Shown here in pieces: positions 1-11,239 of a stretch of DNA of 64,000 bases (its first letter is position 1; each line of letters opens with the position of its first letter). The stretch comes from Chimonanthus salicifolius (Eukaryota; Streptophyta; Magnoliopsida; Laurales; Calycanthaceae). The notes beneath the pieces were generated by a model. It saw only the letters and a list, made by a program, of their open reading frames with translations, did not search any database and was not told the DNA's origin. The translations under genes were made by a program, and so were the position numbers. The DNA lies in assembly GCA_013350335.1 (NCBI GenBank), contig CM023540.1, positions 58,442,962 to 58,506,961 of the forward strand, read 5' to 3'.

Positions 1-1078
1 TTCATTGGCATCTCATGCATGGACATGGGATGATGATTATGGAATGCCTCCTTAGGCGATGAGGGTCCCGCTAGGAGTAGTATCATGATGATGATAATAC
101 ATTGGTCTCCTTAGGCGATGTAGGTCCCGCCAGGAGAAACGTTATAATGATGAGAAATACATTGGTCTCCTTAGGCGATGCAGGTCCCGCCAAGAGAAAT
201 GTTATAATGATGAGAAATACATTAGTCTCCTTAGGCGATGCAGGTCCCGCCAGGATAAATGTTATAATGATGAGAATCACATTGGTCTCCTTAGGGGTCC
301 CGCCAGGAGAAATATTATGATGATGAGAGCCACATTGGCCTCCTTAGGTGATGAGGGTCTCGCCAGGAGGAATATCATCAAGAAGAAATGAAAGTGTATT
401 GTGATTTACCTTGACGATGAGAGTCTCGTCAAGTGATGGCGATGTATATGCATGATGGGAGGGACTCATTACATGTGCATATTTACATAGCATTGATTTA
501 TCTGTTTTGATGACCATATATATTATGATATATGCTTGTTTTTATATACTAACCATGTGGTAGCCCTAATCGGAAATCCTGCTCGGCGCGTTGATCTAAT
601 GCCCTAATTCTATCCATAAAGGATAATGCAGGAAATGGAAAAGGGAATGAGAAGGTCATGAACCTGGAGGGGAGCCAAGCTGAAGCGCTTGATTGATGAT
701 TGGGATGTCTTTATTACTGTCTTTTGAGTAATATTTTATGGACATGTAACAGCTAGTAAAATTTGCTATGGTTTGTTTATGGTATTGACAATGGATGTTT
801 GGATTAAGTTATTTAATAATTGAGACATGTACTTGCTATCTATTCAGTCTAATTCCGCAGTTAGTCTAGTTTATTCTGTATAACTTGTTTAGTTCCATGT
901 ATGAATTGTTATCGTGGGTTTAGTCCATGCACACATGGGTGGCCAGTTAAGGGTCGGACTTGGGAAGTCCGAAGTTAGCTCACGTCGTGACGCCGCCCTC
1001 TCTCTTCCAGGTGTTATTCTATTATTGTAAAAAAAAAAAAATTAGACTCTGATTTCTCGGAGAGGGCGGGGTGTTATA
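1..1078 (+). mobile_element. 3' part of the 5' LTR of gypsy element A
   Basis: This is the right-hand portion of a long terminal repeat whose beginning lies outside the window. It matches the region from about 6400 to 7317 in the next LTR box for box: the CATCTCATGCATG box, the 60-bp repeats, the GCCCTAAT...GCGCGTTGATCTAA box near 565-605 and the GGCCAGTTAAGGGTCGGACT box near 941. After an A-tract comes an end of the GGGCGGGGTGTTATA type, and a tRNA-Met primer binding site follows two bases later. The ancestral end was probably TGTTACA, changed here by C-to-T. Confidence 0.88.
48..385 (+). repeat. 60-bp tandem repeat inside LTR A, about six units
   Basis: Units begin with CTCCTTAGG at 48, 107, 167, 227, 287 and 340, so the period is 60 bp with one shortened unit. 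Each unit contains CTCCT...CCAGGAG, a short inverted repeat, so each copy can fold into a small stem. The open frames across this stretch on both strands come from the repeat, whose length is a multiple of three, and are not genes. The other LTRs of the family have three and two units. Confidence 0.9.
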
Positions 1079-1080
1079 GT

Positions 1081-1092
1081 TGGTATCAGAGT
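1081..1092 (+). other. Primer binding site, tRNA-Met type (element A)
   Basis: TGGTATCAGAGT lies two bases after the LTR end. It equals the plant initiator tRNA-Met 3' complement TGGTATCAGAGC except at the last base. Minus-strand DNA synthesis of the retrotransposon would start here. Confidence 0.92.
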
Positions 1093-1518
1093 GAAACGGG
1101 AAGCTGAATCATCGAAGTGAGATTAAGACGGTTTCATGTCTCACTGACAGATAAGAATCCCAACTGACCGACTCTTCGGAGTCCGCTGACTGGGGGCCGG
1201 ATTAATTTACTTCGAGTGACTTAGACTGAACAATCAATCTGAGAACGACAATGAAAGATAGCAAAGTAAAGTACAGTCATCGTAATTGGACATATCAAAC
1301 ATAGCAAAGTAGGATGTACTCCCCTGATATCCCCCATTGAGAAACAAACAACAGGAATTTAGAGATTTCCCCAGAAGCAAAAGAAAACAAAGTGTGAAGA
1401 TTTGGCAATTTCCCCAAACACAATGCATGATATGATATATAAGAAATTTCCCGAAACCTAGATTGGTTTTATTAGAACTTCTGTTGATTATTTATGAGTT
1501 CTATGTTATGATACAGAT
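1093..1518 (+). other. 5' leader of element A between PBS and first ORF
   Basis: This non-coding leader of about 425 bases is conserved in order and sequence with the leaders of B (7332-7761) and D (24303-24841). Shared blocks include GATTAAGACGGTT, GACTCTTCGGAGTCCGCTG (a self-complementary segment), GGGGGCCGG and several GAGATT-CCCC runs. Conservation in D, which keeps little coding sequence, suggests a cis-acting role such as packaging or dimerisation. That role is inferred. Confidence 0.6.
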
Positions 1519-2055
1519 ATGTCAAGTAACGTGGAGTACACGGAATTGTGGGATAAAGGGACACCTAGCTGTCCAATAGATTTGGTGTCGGCTTCCAACA
1601 ACTCCAGTTTGGAAGTTAATGTGGACTTTCAAGAGGGACCTCCCGAGGAAGATGAAGTGGACCTAGCACTTTTTCCGGAGGATCTTATGGAAGACATTCC
1701 TTGGATGATGGAACCTCTTGAGGAAATTGAAGAGGATCTAGCACCTTTACCGGAGGATCCTATGGAAGATGTTCTTATAATAATGGAATCAATTGGGGAG
1801 ATAGAGCCTGACGTTATGTGTGAGTTGTGTAACCAGGATGGGCACAGCTGTACTTATTATCCCCACCCTCTGGGCGTGGTTTGCCCGGTTTGTGAACTAC
1901 ATGGGCACGGTGAGGCAAGGACTAATTGTCCTTATATTGGAGGACCAGGGGTAATACCCTGCTTGACATGTGGAGTATTGGGACACATGTCGATGACATG
2001 TCCTGATAATCGCTTTAAGTTCGCTGATGATGCAGGATCTTCCACGGAAGATTAG
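1519..2055 (+). CDS. Extra retrotransposon ORF upstream of gag: acidic protein with three CCHC-like knuckles
   Basis: This intact 178-codon ORF lies between the primer site and gag of a Tekay/Del-like element, where I know of no standard gene. Residues about 30-90 are very acidic and contain a duplicated block of about 25 residues around DLA-FPED-MED and DLAPLPEDPMED. The C-terminal half has three cysteine clusters: CX2CX4HXC (CELCNQDGHSC), CX2CX4HX6C, and a canonical CX2CX4HX4C knuckle (CLTCGVLGHMSMTC). It ends with an acidic tail. Related ORFs occur at 7762 (frameshifted) and 24842 (truncated), and all begin MSS-EYTEL. The knuckles suggest nucleic-acid binding, for example as an accessory packaging or chaperone protein. 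The function is inferred. The start is the first ATG of the conserved block. Confidence 0.75.
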   Translation: MSSNVEYTELWDKGTPSCPIDLVSASNNSSLEVNVDFQEGPPEEDEVDLALFPEDLMEDIPWMMEPLEEIEEDLAPLPEDPMEDVLIIMESIGEIEPDVMCELCNQDGHSCTYYPHPLGVVCPVCELHGHGEARTNCPYIGGPGVIPCLTCGVLGHMSMTCPDNRFKFADDAGSSTED

Positions 2056-2270
2056 GTTAAGGGTTAGAAAGAAAGGTTAGGGAAATGGAAATATTTTGCA
2101 AGGGTGCATTTTGTTATTCTAAGGGTTTGTTTTACCCTATCAACCCTTGTACAAAGATGAATTATGAATATAAATAAAGTTTGCCATTTTGTGATTCTAT
2201 GAGGATTTCTAGCATTTAATGATGTTGTGAAGAAAACTAAGCCAATAATGTTTTCATGAATTAGGGAAAG

Positions 2271-3683
2271 ATGGCACCACAGAAAAAGATCCCAAAGAAT
2301 CAGAAGGGAAAAGAGAAAGTATTGCAAATTGGATTAGGCGAAGGGGCTTCAAAAAGGAAGACCCGACAAGACGATCAAGGAAAGGAAAAAGAGATATCCT
2401 TCATTCCACATGAAGAGGAGTTATCTCAATTTATAAAGGAGAAAGTTGTACATGACAAAGATGAGGAAGAACCCCAGGATGGGTCTAAGAAATCACTCCA
2501 TGATAAGGAGGAAGAGGAGAACAACAACAGCGGCGTACATACACCAATACCATATGTGCCGCCTGAACTACAACGCTTGGTACAAGCTGTAGCCACTTCC
2601 ATCCTCCAACAACATCTGAATGGAGGTGGAAGCTCCAGTGAGGCCAGTGACCGGAATATGGTCAGGGACTTCCAACAACAGCGGCCACCTTATTTCAAGG
2701 GGAGAGAGGGGCCTGTTGGAGCGGAGAACTGGCTGAAGAAAATCTCCCAGTTATTGACTCTGCTTAGCATCAAGAGTCATGCCCACAAGATTCTATTGGC
2801 CACGTCACAGCTGATAGATGACGCTGGTAAGTGGTGGGAAGTAGTGGAAAAGCAGTAGGCACTTGTGCCAGAAAGGGAGAGAACTGACATGACCTGGGAA
2901 CCATTCTCAGCGACGTTCCTGGAACACTATTTCCCCGGTGGAGGAGAGGGAACGTCAGACTCAAGCATTTCTGTCCTTGGTGCAGGGCTCCATGACAGTA
3001 GCTGAATATCACAGGGAATTCTTGAGTTTATCATGCTATGCGTTCTACATTGTGGACACGGAGTATCGGAAGGCTCGCAAGTTCGAGCCTGGGCTGCGGT
3101 CGAACATTAGGGCCAGAGTGACCATGTTCAAAGCGGCTAGGCTGGCGGAAGTGGTCAGTAAAGCTACCATTGTTGAGCAAGAATTGGCTGAGTTCACACG
3201 AGTGGACAACCGTCGAGCACCGAGTGGGAGGGGTACTTATCAACCCAACAAGAAGTTCCGACCGAACTTCAGCAGACCCTCGCCATCTGTTGGATCTACT
3301 GGGGGCTTTCATCCCAATCAGCCCTCCCAATCTGTAGCAGTCACTCAGGCTTCTAGAGGAGTGAGCACCTGCTATCACTGTGATCAACCGGGTCATCGCC
3401 GGAGGGATTGTCCAAAACTCAACAGGCTTTCACACTCCAGAGGATCGTCTCGTCCACCACTCAGACCGGTTAACTCCCGGGGAGGCAGGACGTGTAATCG
3501 GGTGAGACGGGCGCCCAACCCCATTGGAGCTGGACGATTATTTACTTCAACTTCTCCAGAAGATGAGGATCATTCGGTGATACAAGGTATGGTGGTAGTG
3601 AGTAGTTCTTATGCATATGCACTATTTGATTCTGGAGCTTCACACTCCTTCATAGCTCCATCATTTATAACTGCTACCGGTAC
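2271..3683 (+). pseudogene. gag: gag with start of protease, element A (broken)
   Basis: Gag forms the virus-like particle of the retrotransposon. The reading starts at MAPQKK with a lysine/glutamate-rich N-terminus. The conserved gag core follows (FKGREGP, ENWLKK, then MTWE, YHREFLSLS, YRKARKFE), then a basic linker and a CX2CX4HX4C knuckle (CYHCDQPGHRRRDC) near 3369. The aspartic protease motif LFDSGASHSF lies near 3628-3660. Two lesions break it: a TAG stop at 2856 and a frameshift near 2930. The coding sequence stops abruptly at 3683, where a new LTR begins with TGTAACACCCC. The rest of A's pol is missing. Confidence 0.9.
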
Positions 3684-4873
3684 TGTAACACCCCAATTTC
3701 TCAATGAGATGGATAATTATGAAAATGCCCCTAGATTTGTAAATTTATTAATTACGATGTTAAATGAGAAAATAGTGGGGTCCATTGCTCAAATTAAGAC
3801 CCTATGAGCACATTATAAGTGTCAAATTATATTGGATGGGTAATGTACATCAATTTGGGTCAATATGGTTAATTGGGTCAAAGGACCCAATTGTACCCAA
3901 TGGGTCATAATGGACTTATTAGACCATTGGGTGAGCCCAAATTTAATGGGGTTAAGCTAAATTGATTGGAAATTAAGTGGAGCATAAATGGGTAGGCTTG
4001 ATGCACATGTGAAAACCGAATGCAAATGGCTAAAACAGCCCATAAATGGGTCATGTTGTCAAAACGGGTCAAGGAGCTAATTGGGGACCCAATGGGTCGG
4101 GTTGACCAGGTTGACCACTGGCTGACCATGTGGGCCCTCAATTGAGCTCAAGTATGAGTTAGTGCAGCTCGAGTTGGACTGGTTTGGAATGAGTTCTAAT
4201 TAAGAGAAGAGTCGACTCAAATATGGTGCATTAAGTGTGTTGAGTTGAATGAGTTGAGTTGGAATAAAAAGATCATGAGTCAAGTGAGTCAAGAGGAAAT
4301 GGAAAGGTGTTCTAATCTCACACAACTCTTAGATAGACAAATCCTAGCCACTGGATGAAGGGGTGCCTTGGCCAAAACCAAGGGACACCAAGCATGGGCG
4401 GCATGCATCTCATCTCATGAGATGCATGGGCTTACATGAAAGGTGGCGACGGTTGGTACCAAGGGGTGCCTTGGATGGCACCCAATACCTCCTCGGTTTT
4501 AACAAGGTTTAATGAAGAGAATGGTGGGAGGTTGGGTGATTTAACAAAAGGAATAAACAACATCACTTGGCCGAGTACACTTTGGAAAAATTAGTTTTTC
4601 ATCTCTCCCGCTCCCCTTCTCAAGAACACCATCTCTGGGCTGAACCAGTTACTGTGTTTCACCATTTGATCCAGCACCATTTTGGCAAAGGATTAAGCAA
4701 GAAGGAAAGAAAGGAAGCAAGAGGGAAGGAGCAAAGGAAATTGGTAAGATTTTCTTAAATATTTAGTTAAATAGGTTGTAAAAAAGAGTATGATTTGGCT
4801 ATCATTTGGCCGAATCCATCAAGGGTTAGACCTTGGATGGTAGTTCATAAATAAGATGGAAAAATTGATCATA

Positions 4874-6146
4874 GGGTTCGGCCATTGGGGATGGCCGAAC
4901 CCCATGAAAAGAATGGGTTAATTTGGATGGTTTTTGTAAGCCAAAACCATGGACTGTTTTTTATGCTAAGTTAGATTAAGTGCATGTTTTGAAAGTTTTA
5001 AAATCATGGTTTTGAGTGTCATATGTTGGGCTATGGATTGGCTGAATATATCAAGGAATTAAACCTTGGATTAGATGGCTCAAAAGGATAAAAAAAAAAA
5101 AAATATCATTGGGTTCGGCCATCTTGGTTGGCCGAACCCCATGAAAAGAGAGGTTTTAGTTTAATGTTTTGGAAAGTCAAGAACCATGTCAACTATGTTG
5201 ATTTTTACATATGTTAATTGGGTCATTTTGTGGCCGAATTAAGTACTGATGTAAAGCATTATGATGAGGTTTAAAGGATGAAAATTTAGAGCATGGAGTT
5301 CGGCCACTTTGGATGGCCGAACCCCATGAAAGTAATTGATTAAATGGTATGGTTTTTGGGGATAAAAACCATACCATGTGTGAAGATTGCTAAAGGATTG
5401 TAAAATGGAATTAATTAATTGTATGGGATCGGCAATGGATGGTTAAACCTTGCTGTTTTTATGGCTAAGAAACAATAGATAAATAATGTGGAATTGTTGG
5501 AAGAATTACACCAAAAGGACCATAAGGTTCGGCCATGTGAATGGCCGAACCCCATGGATCATCTTACGGAGGTTTTATGTGATTTAATTGGAGTTATGGT
5601 TACTGTTTTGGGTCAGCCTTTGGATGGCTGAACCATGCATCTAACTTGGTAAAAGAGTGGAGCCTAGGTAACTACATAGGTGGAAATTATTGAACCAAGG
5701 GAACCATTGGGTTCGGCCATGTGTATGGCCGAACCCCATGGATCATTTTATGTGGACTATTTTATTGAATCAAATGGTTTCAAATTTAAAGATCATGGAA
5801 CATCTTGAGTGGTTGATAAATGATTGTTAACTGAACATTTGGACAAGTCATGGGTCGGCCATTTCATGGTCGAACTATGGGGTCCTATGGCTAAGATTAG
5901 GACATGGAAGTTTAAATGGGAAAGCCATAGGGTTCGGCCATGTGTAGGGCCGAACCCCATGGACCATAACTATGGGTTTTGTGTGGATCCGTTTCATGGA
6001 ATTGATCGGTAGCTTTAAAGGTTAAAATGTGATATAATTGAGTATTGGAACCAATGGCAGTTTGGTGACTAATGTTAGTGACCAAGAGATGAATTAAGGA
6101 CCAAATTTAGATAATGAGGTTCGGCCATGTTGTGTGGCCGAACCCC
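4874..6146 (+). repeat. Array of GGTTCGGCCAT hairpins in LTR of B
   Basis: Inverted repeats of the form GGTTCGGCCAT, a loop of about 5-8 bases, then (AT)GGCCGAACC occur at 4874, 5111, 5296, 5525, 5709, 5930 and 6117. Decayed copies lie at 5610 and 5852. Most spacings are 185-235 bp. The stem is about 11-12 bp and often extends through CCATG on the outer sides. Sequence between the copies is not obviously repeated. At 5610 both arms have changed (CGG to CAG, CCG to CTG), so pairing is kept, although deamination of methylated CpG on each strand would give the same result. Confidence 0.88.
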
Positions 6147-6490
6147 ATCAAAGATAAATGCTTGGGATTGAAATTGATTCGTAGTTTATGTGATTAAGGT
6201 GACGGATCTCTTTAGCGGCGTGCTAGCCCTATTCCAGTGAAAAAGAACAATCACTGAAGCTAATCTTCAGTAGGTTTCCTGCCTACTTGTAACCACAATT
6301 ATGATTTGGTTTTATTACGTTTTTATGAGATATGTTGTAATTGATTTATGTTTTAAATGTGGTTTCGAATGATGAATTATGTGTTTACAAATGACATACA
6401 ATGCATTGACATCTCATGCATGGCATGGGATGATGATTGTGGAACTTGGAGCCCACACTCCGTTGATATACTATGATGCAACTGTAAAAC

Positions 6491-6655
6491 CTCCTTAGGC
6501 GATGCAGGTCCCGCCAGGAGTAGTATCATGATGATGATAATACATTGGTCTCCTTAGGCGATGTAGGTCCCGCCAAGAGAAATGTTATGAAGATGAGAAA
6601 TACATTAGTCCCCTTAGGCGATGCAGGTCCCTCCAGGAGAAATGTTATTGTGTTT
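6491..6655 (+). repeat. 60-bp tandem repeat, three units, in LTR of B
   Basis: CTCC-TTAGGCGATG units start at 6491, 6550 and 6610. These are the same units as the six at 48-385. The last is followed by the CTTGACGGTGAGAGTCACGTCAAG inverted repeat family seen in all LTRs of this group. Confidence 0.85.
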
Positions 6656-7319
6656 TACCTTGACGGTGAGAGTCACGTCAAGTGATGGCTATGTATATGC
6701 ATGTTGGGAGGGACTCATTTCATGTGCATATTTCATAGCATTGATTTACCTGTTTTTGATAATCATATATTTGATATATGCATGTTTTATAAGCTAACCA
6801 TGTGGTAGCCCTGATCGGGAACCTACTGGGCGTGTTGATCTAACGCCTAATTCTATCCCCAGAGGAGAATGAAGGAACAAGGAAGGGGAAAGAGAAGGTT
6901 GATGACCAGGAGGGGAGCCAAGCGTAAATGCTTGAGTGCTGGAATGGATTTATAATTGCTGCTATTTTAAATACTTTCTTATGGACATTTAATAATGTAG
7001 CTGTTTGCTATGGTTTGAGTACGCCTTGATGAATCTTAATTTGGTTTAAGTAATCTGAAAAGAATGACTTGTACTTGTTATCTGTTCAAAGTAATTCCGC
7101 AGTTAGTCTAGTTTATTCCGCATGACATTGTTTAGTTCCATGTGTGGTTTGTTATCGTGGGTTTAGTCCACGCACACATGGGTGGCCAGTTAAGGGTCGG
7201 ACTTGGGTAGTCCGAACTTAGCTCGCGTCGTGACGCCGTCGCTCTCTTTCGTTGTTATATTATTATTTAAAAAAAAAAAATTAGACTCTGATTTCTCAGA
7301 GAGGGCGGGGCGTTATAGT

Positions 7320-7331
7320 TGGTATCAGAGC
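7320..7331 (+). other. Primer binding site, tRNA-Met type (element B)
   Basis: TGGTATCAGAGC is a perfect match to the plant initiator tRNA-Met primer complement, two bases after the LTR end. Confidence 0.95.
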
Positions 7332-7761
7332 GAAACGGGAAGCTGAATCATCGAAGTAAGATTTAGACGGTTTCATGTCTCCCTCACAAATAAGAATCCC
7401 AACTGACCGACTCTTCGGAGTCAGCTGGCTGGGGGCCGGATTAATTTACTTCGAGTGACTTAGACTGAACAATCAATCTGAGAACGACAATGAAAGATAG
7501 CAAGTAAAGTGCAGTCAACATAATTGGTCATATCAAACATAGCAAAGTAGGATGCACTCCCCTGATATCCCCACACTGAGAAACAAACAACAGGAATTTA
7601 GAGATTCCCCAGGAACAAAAGAAAACAAAGTGTGAAGATTTGCCAATCTCCCCAAACAAAGCACATGAGATTATACATGAAAAAATTCCTTAAAACTAAG
7701 ACTGGTTCTTTATTTGAACGGTTGTTGTTGATTTATATGTTTTATATGTTGTGGCACAGAT
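7332..7761 (+). other. 5' leader of element B
   Basis: Non-coding leader aligned throughout with 1093-1518, including the GACTCTTCGGAGTC dyad and the CCCC/GAGATT runs just before the extra ORF. No gene is seen. Confidence 0.6.
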
Positions 7762-8299
7762 ATGTCAAGCAATGTGGAATATACAGAGTTATGGGATAAA
7801 GGGACACCTAGTTGTCCAGTAGATTTGGTGTCGACTTCCAACAATACCAGCATGGAAGTCAACATAGACCTTCAGGAGGGACCTCCCGAGGAAGATGATG
7901 TGGACCTAGCACCTTTTCCGGAGGATCTTATGGAAGACATTCCTTGGATAATGGGACCTCCTGAGGAAGAAGAAGAGGATCTAGCACCTTTACCGGAGGA
8001 TCCTATGGAAGATGTTCCTATAATAATGGAATCGCGTGGGGAGATAGATCCCTATGATAAGTGTGAGTTGTGCAACCAAGACGTGCACAACTGTGGGTAT
8101 TGTCCTCACCCTCTAGGCATTGTCTGCCTGGTTTGTGGACTGCATGGGCACGGGGAGGCAAGGACTAATTGTCCTTATATTGGCAGGACCAGGGGTAATA
8201 CCCTGCGTGACATGTGGAGTATTAGGACAAGTGGCGATGACACGTCCTGATAATCGCTTCAGGTTCGCTGATGATGCAGAATCTTCTACGGAAGATTAG
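7762..8299 (+). pseudogene. Extra triple-knuckle ORF of element B (frameshifted)
   Basis: This is a homologue of the ORF at 1519-2055, with the same MSSN-EYTELWDKG start and the same duplicated acidic block. The first cluster keeps its cysteines but reads CNQDVHNC. An extra base near 8182 (ATTGGCAGG where A has ATTGGAGG) shifts the frame, so the open reading ends at 8250 and the last knuckle is lost. In the original frame the sequence would end at the TAG at 8297. The final knuckle also carries substitutions (GQVAMTR-like in place of GHMSMTC), so it had probably decayed already. Confidence 0.8.
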
Positions 8300-8512
8300 G
8301 TTAAGGGTAGAAAGAAAGGTTAGGGAAATGGAAATATTTTGTAAGGGTGCTTTTTGTTATTTATAGGATCTGTTTCACCCTATCAACCCTTGTACAAAGA
8401 TGAATTATGAATATATAAAATTTACCATTTTATGATTCTATGAAGATTGCTAGTATTAAATGAATGTTGTGAAGAAAACTAAGCCTATAATGTTTTCATG
8501 AATTAGGGAAAA

Positions 8513-9870
8513 ATGGCACCACAGAAAAAAATCTTAAAGAATCCAAAAGCAAAAGAAAAAGCATTACAAATTGGAGTAGGCGAATGGGCTTCAAAAAGAA
8601 GGACGCGACAAGACTGTAAAGGGAAGGAGAAAGTGTCAATAATCACTCAACAAGGGAAGGTAGTGCCTCCACATGAGAAAGTTGTACATGAGAATGTACA
8701 ATCAGTACATGACAGGGAGCAATCAGTTCATGATGAGGAGAGATCAATCCATGAAAGATTACTCAATGAGGAAGAATCGCATCATTCTCGGGACGAAGAG
8801 GAGAATAGTAACTCTTCATATTGACGGAAGGAAGAGAGGAACAGCAACAGCAACGTGACTGTACCCTACGTACCACCTGAATTACAAAGCTTGGTGCAAG
8901 CTTGTAGTTACGTCTGTCCTCCAACAACATATGAATGGAGGTGGAAGCACGGATGAGGCTAATGACCGGAATATGGTTAGGGACTTCCAACAACAGTGGC
9001 CACCTTATTTCAAGGGAAGAGAGGGGCCTGTTGGAGCGGAGAACTGGCTGAAGAAAATCTCCCAGATATTGACTCTGCTTAGCATCAAGAGTCACGCCCA
9101 CAAGATTCTATTGGCCACATCATAGCTGATAGATGACGCTGGTAAGTGGTGGGAAGTATTCGAGAAACAACGGGCGCTTGTGCCAGAAAGGGAAAGAACG
9201 GAAATGACCTGGGAGCAATTCTCAGCGATTTTCCTGGAAAACTATTTTTCAGAGGAGGAAAGAGAACGACAGACTCAAGCATTTCTATCATTGGTGCAGG
9301 GCTCCATGACAGTAGCTGAGTATCATCGGGAATTCTTGAGCTTATCATGCTATACATTCCACGTTGTGGACACGGAGTATCGGAAGGCTCGCAAGTTCGA
9401 GTGTGGGTTGCGGCCAAACATTAGGGACCAGAGTGGCCGTGTTCAAAATAGCTACGCTGGCGGAAGTGGTTAGTAAAGCTACCATTGTGGAGCAGGAACT
9501 GACAGAGTTTGCACGAGTGGACAACCGCCGAGCGCCGAGTGGGAGGGGTACTTATCAACCCAACAAGAAGTTCTAGCCGAACTTCAGCAGACCCTCGCCA
9601 TCTGTTGGATCTACTGGGGGCTTCCGTCCCAATCAGCCCTCCCAATATGTAGCAGTCACTTAGGCTTCTAGAGGAGTGAGCACCTGCTATCACTGTGATC
9701 AATCGGGTCATCTCTGGAGGGATTGTTCCAAACTCAACAGGCTTTTACACTCCAGAGGATCTTCTCGTCCACCAGTCAGACCGGTTAACTCCAGAGGAGG
9801 CAGGACATATAATCGGGCAAGACGGGCACCCAACCTTGCTGGAGCTGGACTATTATTTACTTTAACTTCT
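8513..9870 (+). pseudogene. gag: gag of element B (multiply broken)
   Basis: It is colinear with gag of A: MAPQKK start, charged N-terminus, FKGREGP and ENWLKK core, MTWEQFSAIF, YHREFLSLS, basic linker, and the knuckle CYHCDQSGHLWRDC near 9684. Lesions relative to A are a stop just after 8821, an extra T near 8904, TAG at 9123 (CAG in A), an extra A near 9427, TAG at 9574 and TAG at 9661 (CAG in A). At least two of the stops are CAG-to-TAG changes. The N-terminal region also has a local expansion of VHDRE/VHDEE-type repeats. No functional Gag can be made. Confidence 0.9.
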
Positions 9871-9879
9871 CCAGAAGAT

Positions 9880-10230
9880 GAGGATCATGCGATGATACAA
9901 GGTACGGCGGTAGTGAGTAGTTCTTATGCATATGCACTATTTGATTCTGGAGCTTCACACTCCTTCATAGCTGCATCATTTATAACTGCTACCGGTACTC
10001 TAGTACAAAGATTAGCCACAGCACTTACAATTGTGTCCCCTGTCGGAGACTCGGCAATGGGACTTATATGCACGACAGTTAACACTGAACTAGCTGGACT
10101 CAGATTTGAGTTCAATTATCTGTTGCTTGACATGTCTGAGTATGATATAATATTCGGCATGGACTGGTTGGCTAAGTTCCAGGCCAACATTGACTGTTAT
10201 CGTCGAAGAGTGACATTTTGGTCACCCTAA
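9880..10230 (+). pseudogene. pol: Aspartic protease domain of element B pol
   Basis: The retropepsin domain would cleave the Gag-Pol polyprotein. The catalytic D-S-G motif lies in ALFDSGASHSF near 9937-9969. The second conserved part, DMSEYDIIFGMDWL, lies near 10129-10170. It shares an open frame with the gag knuckle upstream (9676-10230) and is closed by TAA at 10228, where family members read through into RT. This segment is the region missing from element A after 3683. Confidence 0.88.
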
Positions 10231-10242
10231 GGGAAGCAATAC

Positions 10243-11180
10243 GTGGTTCGTGCAGACAAACAGAGTGGACTACAGGAGGGGTTGAACCACGTGGTGTTGA
10301 ATAATATCATTATAAACAAAGCACCAATTACTGAACTTCTGGCAATTGTAAAAGAATTTGAGGATGTGTTTCCAAAGGAACTCCCTGGTTTACCTGCCGA
10401 TGAGGGAGATCAACTTCGAGATCAAGTTATATCCTGGTACTTCACCAGTATCTCTACCACACAATCGGATGGCACCAGTAGAGATGTCGGAACTAAAGAA
10501 GCAGATCGATGAACTGCTTAGGCTGGGATGCATCCGACACAGCACATCGTCATGGGGAGCTCCAGTATTGTTCGTAAAGAAGAAGGACGGTTCACTACGG
10601 ATGTGTGTTGATTATCGGAAGTTGAATCAGCTGACAGTCTGGAACAAGTATCCTCTACCCAGGATCGATGATTTATTCGATCAATTGAGGGGTTCCAGCC
10701 ATTTTTCAAAGATTGATTTGATGTCAGGTTATCATCAAATATGGGTTAGGTAGGAAGATATAGAGAAGACAACCTTCTGGACGCGGTATGGACTATACGA
10801 GTTTGTAGTCATGCCATTTGGACTCACAAATGCACCGGCGGTGTTCATGGATTTAATGAACAGAATCTTCCGTCCGTATCTGGACCAATTCGTAATCATG
10901 TTCATTGACGATATCCTAATATATTCCAAGAGTCATGAAGAACACGCGGAGCATCTACAGTTAGTCCTGAATACTTTGAGGCAGAATAAACTGTATGCCA
11001 AAGCCAGTAAGTGTGAGTTCTGCCTATCTCAAGTAAATTTCTTGGGACATGTTATATCTGAGGGAGGTATAGCCGTGGATCCGGCTAAGGTGGCAATAGT
11101 GAAAGATTGGAAAGAGCCCAAGAATGTGACCGAAATCCGTAGCTTATTGGGATTGGTTGGTTATTATAGAAGATTTATCA
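10243..11180 (+). pseudogene. pol: Reverse transcriptase domain of element B pol
   Basis: RT copies element RNA into DNA. The linker containing [14 protein letters not shown] is followed by a frameshift near 10410. The frame then reads through the conserved RT blocks [58 protein letters not shown] and the catalytic FIDDILIYS at 10901-10927. A TAG at 10751 interrupts the frame after GYHQIWVR. Block order and wording are typical of Ty3/gypsy. The catalytic aspartates are intact although the frame is not. Confidence 0.93.
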
Positions 11181-11239
11181 TGGATTTTTCCAAAATAGCA
11201 TCTCCATTGACTCGACTCACACAGAAAGGAGTCAAATAC

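Larger units (their letters stand above)
3684..7317 (+). mobile_element. 5' LTR of element B (3,634 bp)
   Basis: It starts TGTAACACCCCAATTTCTC and ends GGGCGGGGCGTTATA, two bases before a primer binding site. It matches 13286-16671 along its length, with indels. One is a 32-bp segment near 4398 present only here, and another is a 27-bp duplication near 13508 present only in the other copy. Its modules in order are GACCCAATGGGTC boxes (3900-4110), the GGTTCGGCCAT hairpin array, the CATCTCATGCATGGCATGG box (6409), CTCCT...AGGAG repeats and the U5-side boxes. It contains no gene. Confidence 0.92.

Noticed and set aside
83..320. Open frames on both strands with repeated GPA-SPKET or VSLGD units
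   Set aside because: They are produced by a 60-bp tandem repeat whose length is divisible by three; the region is LTR.
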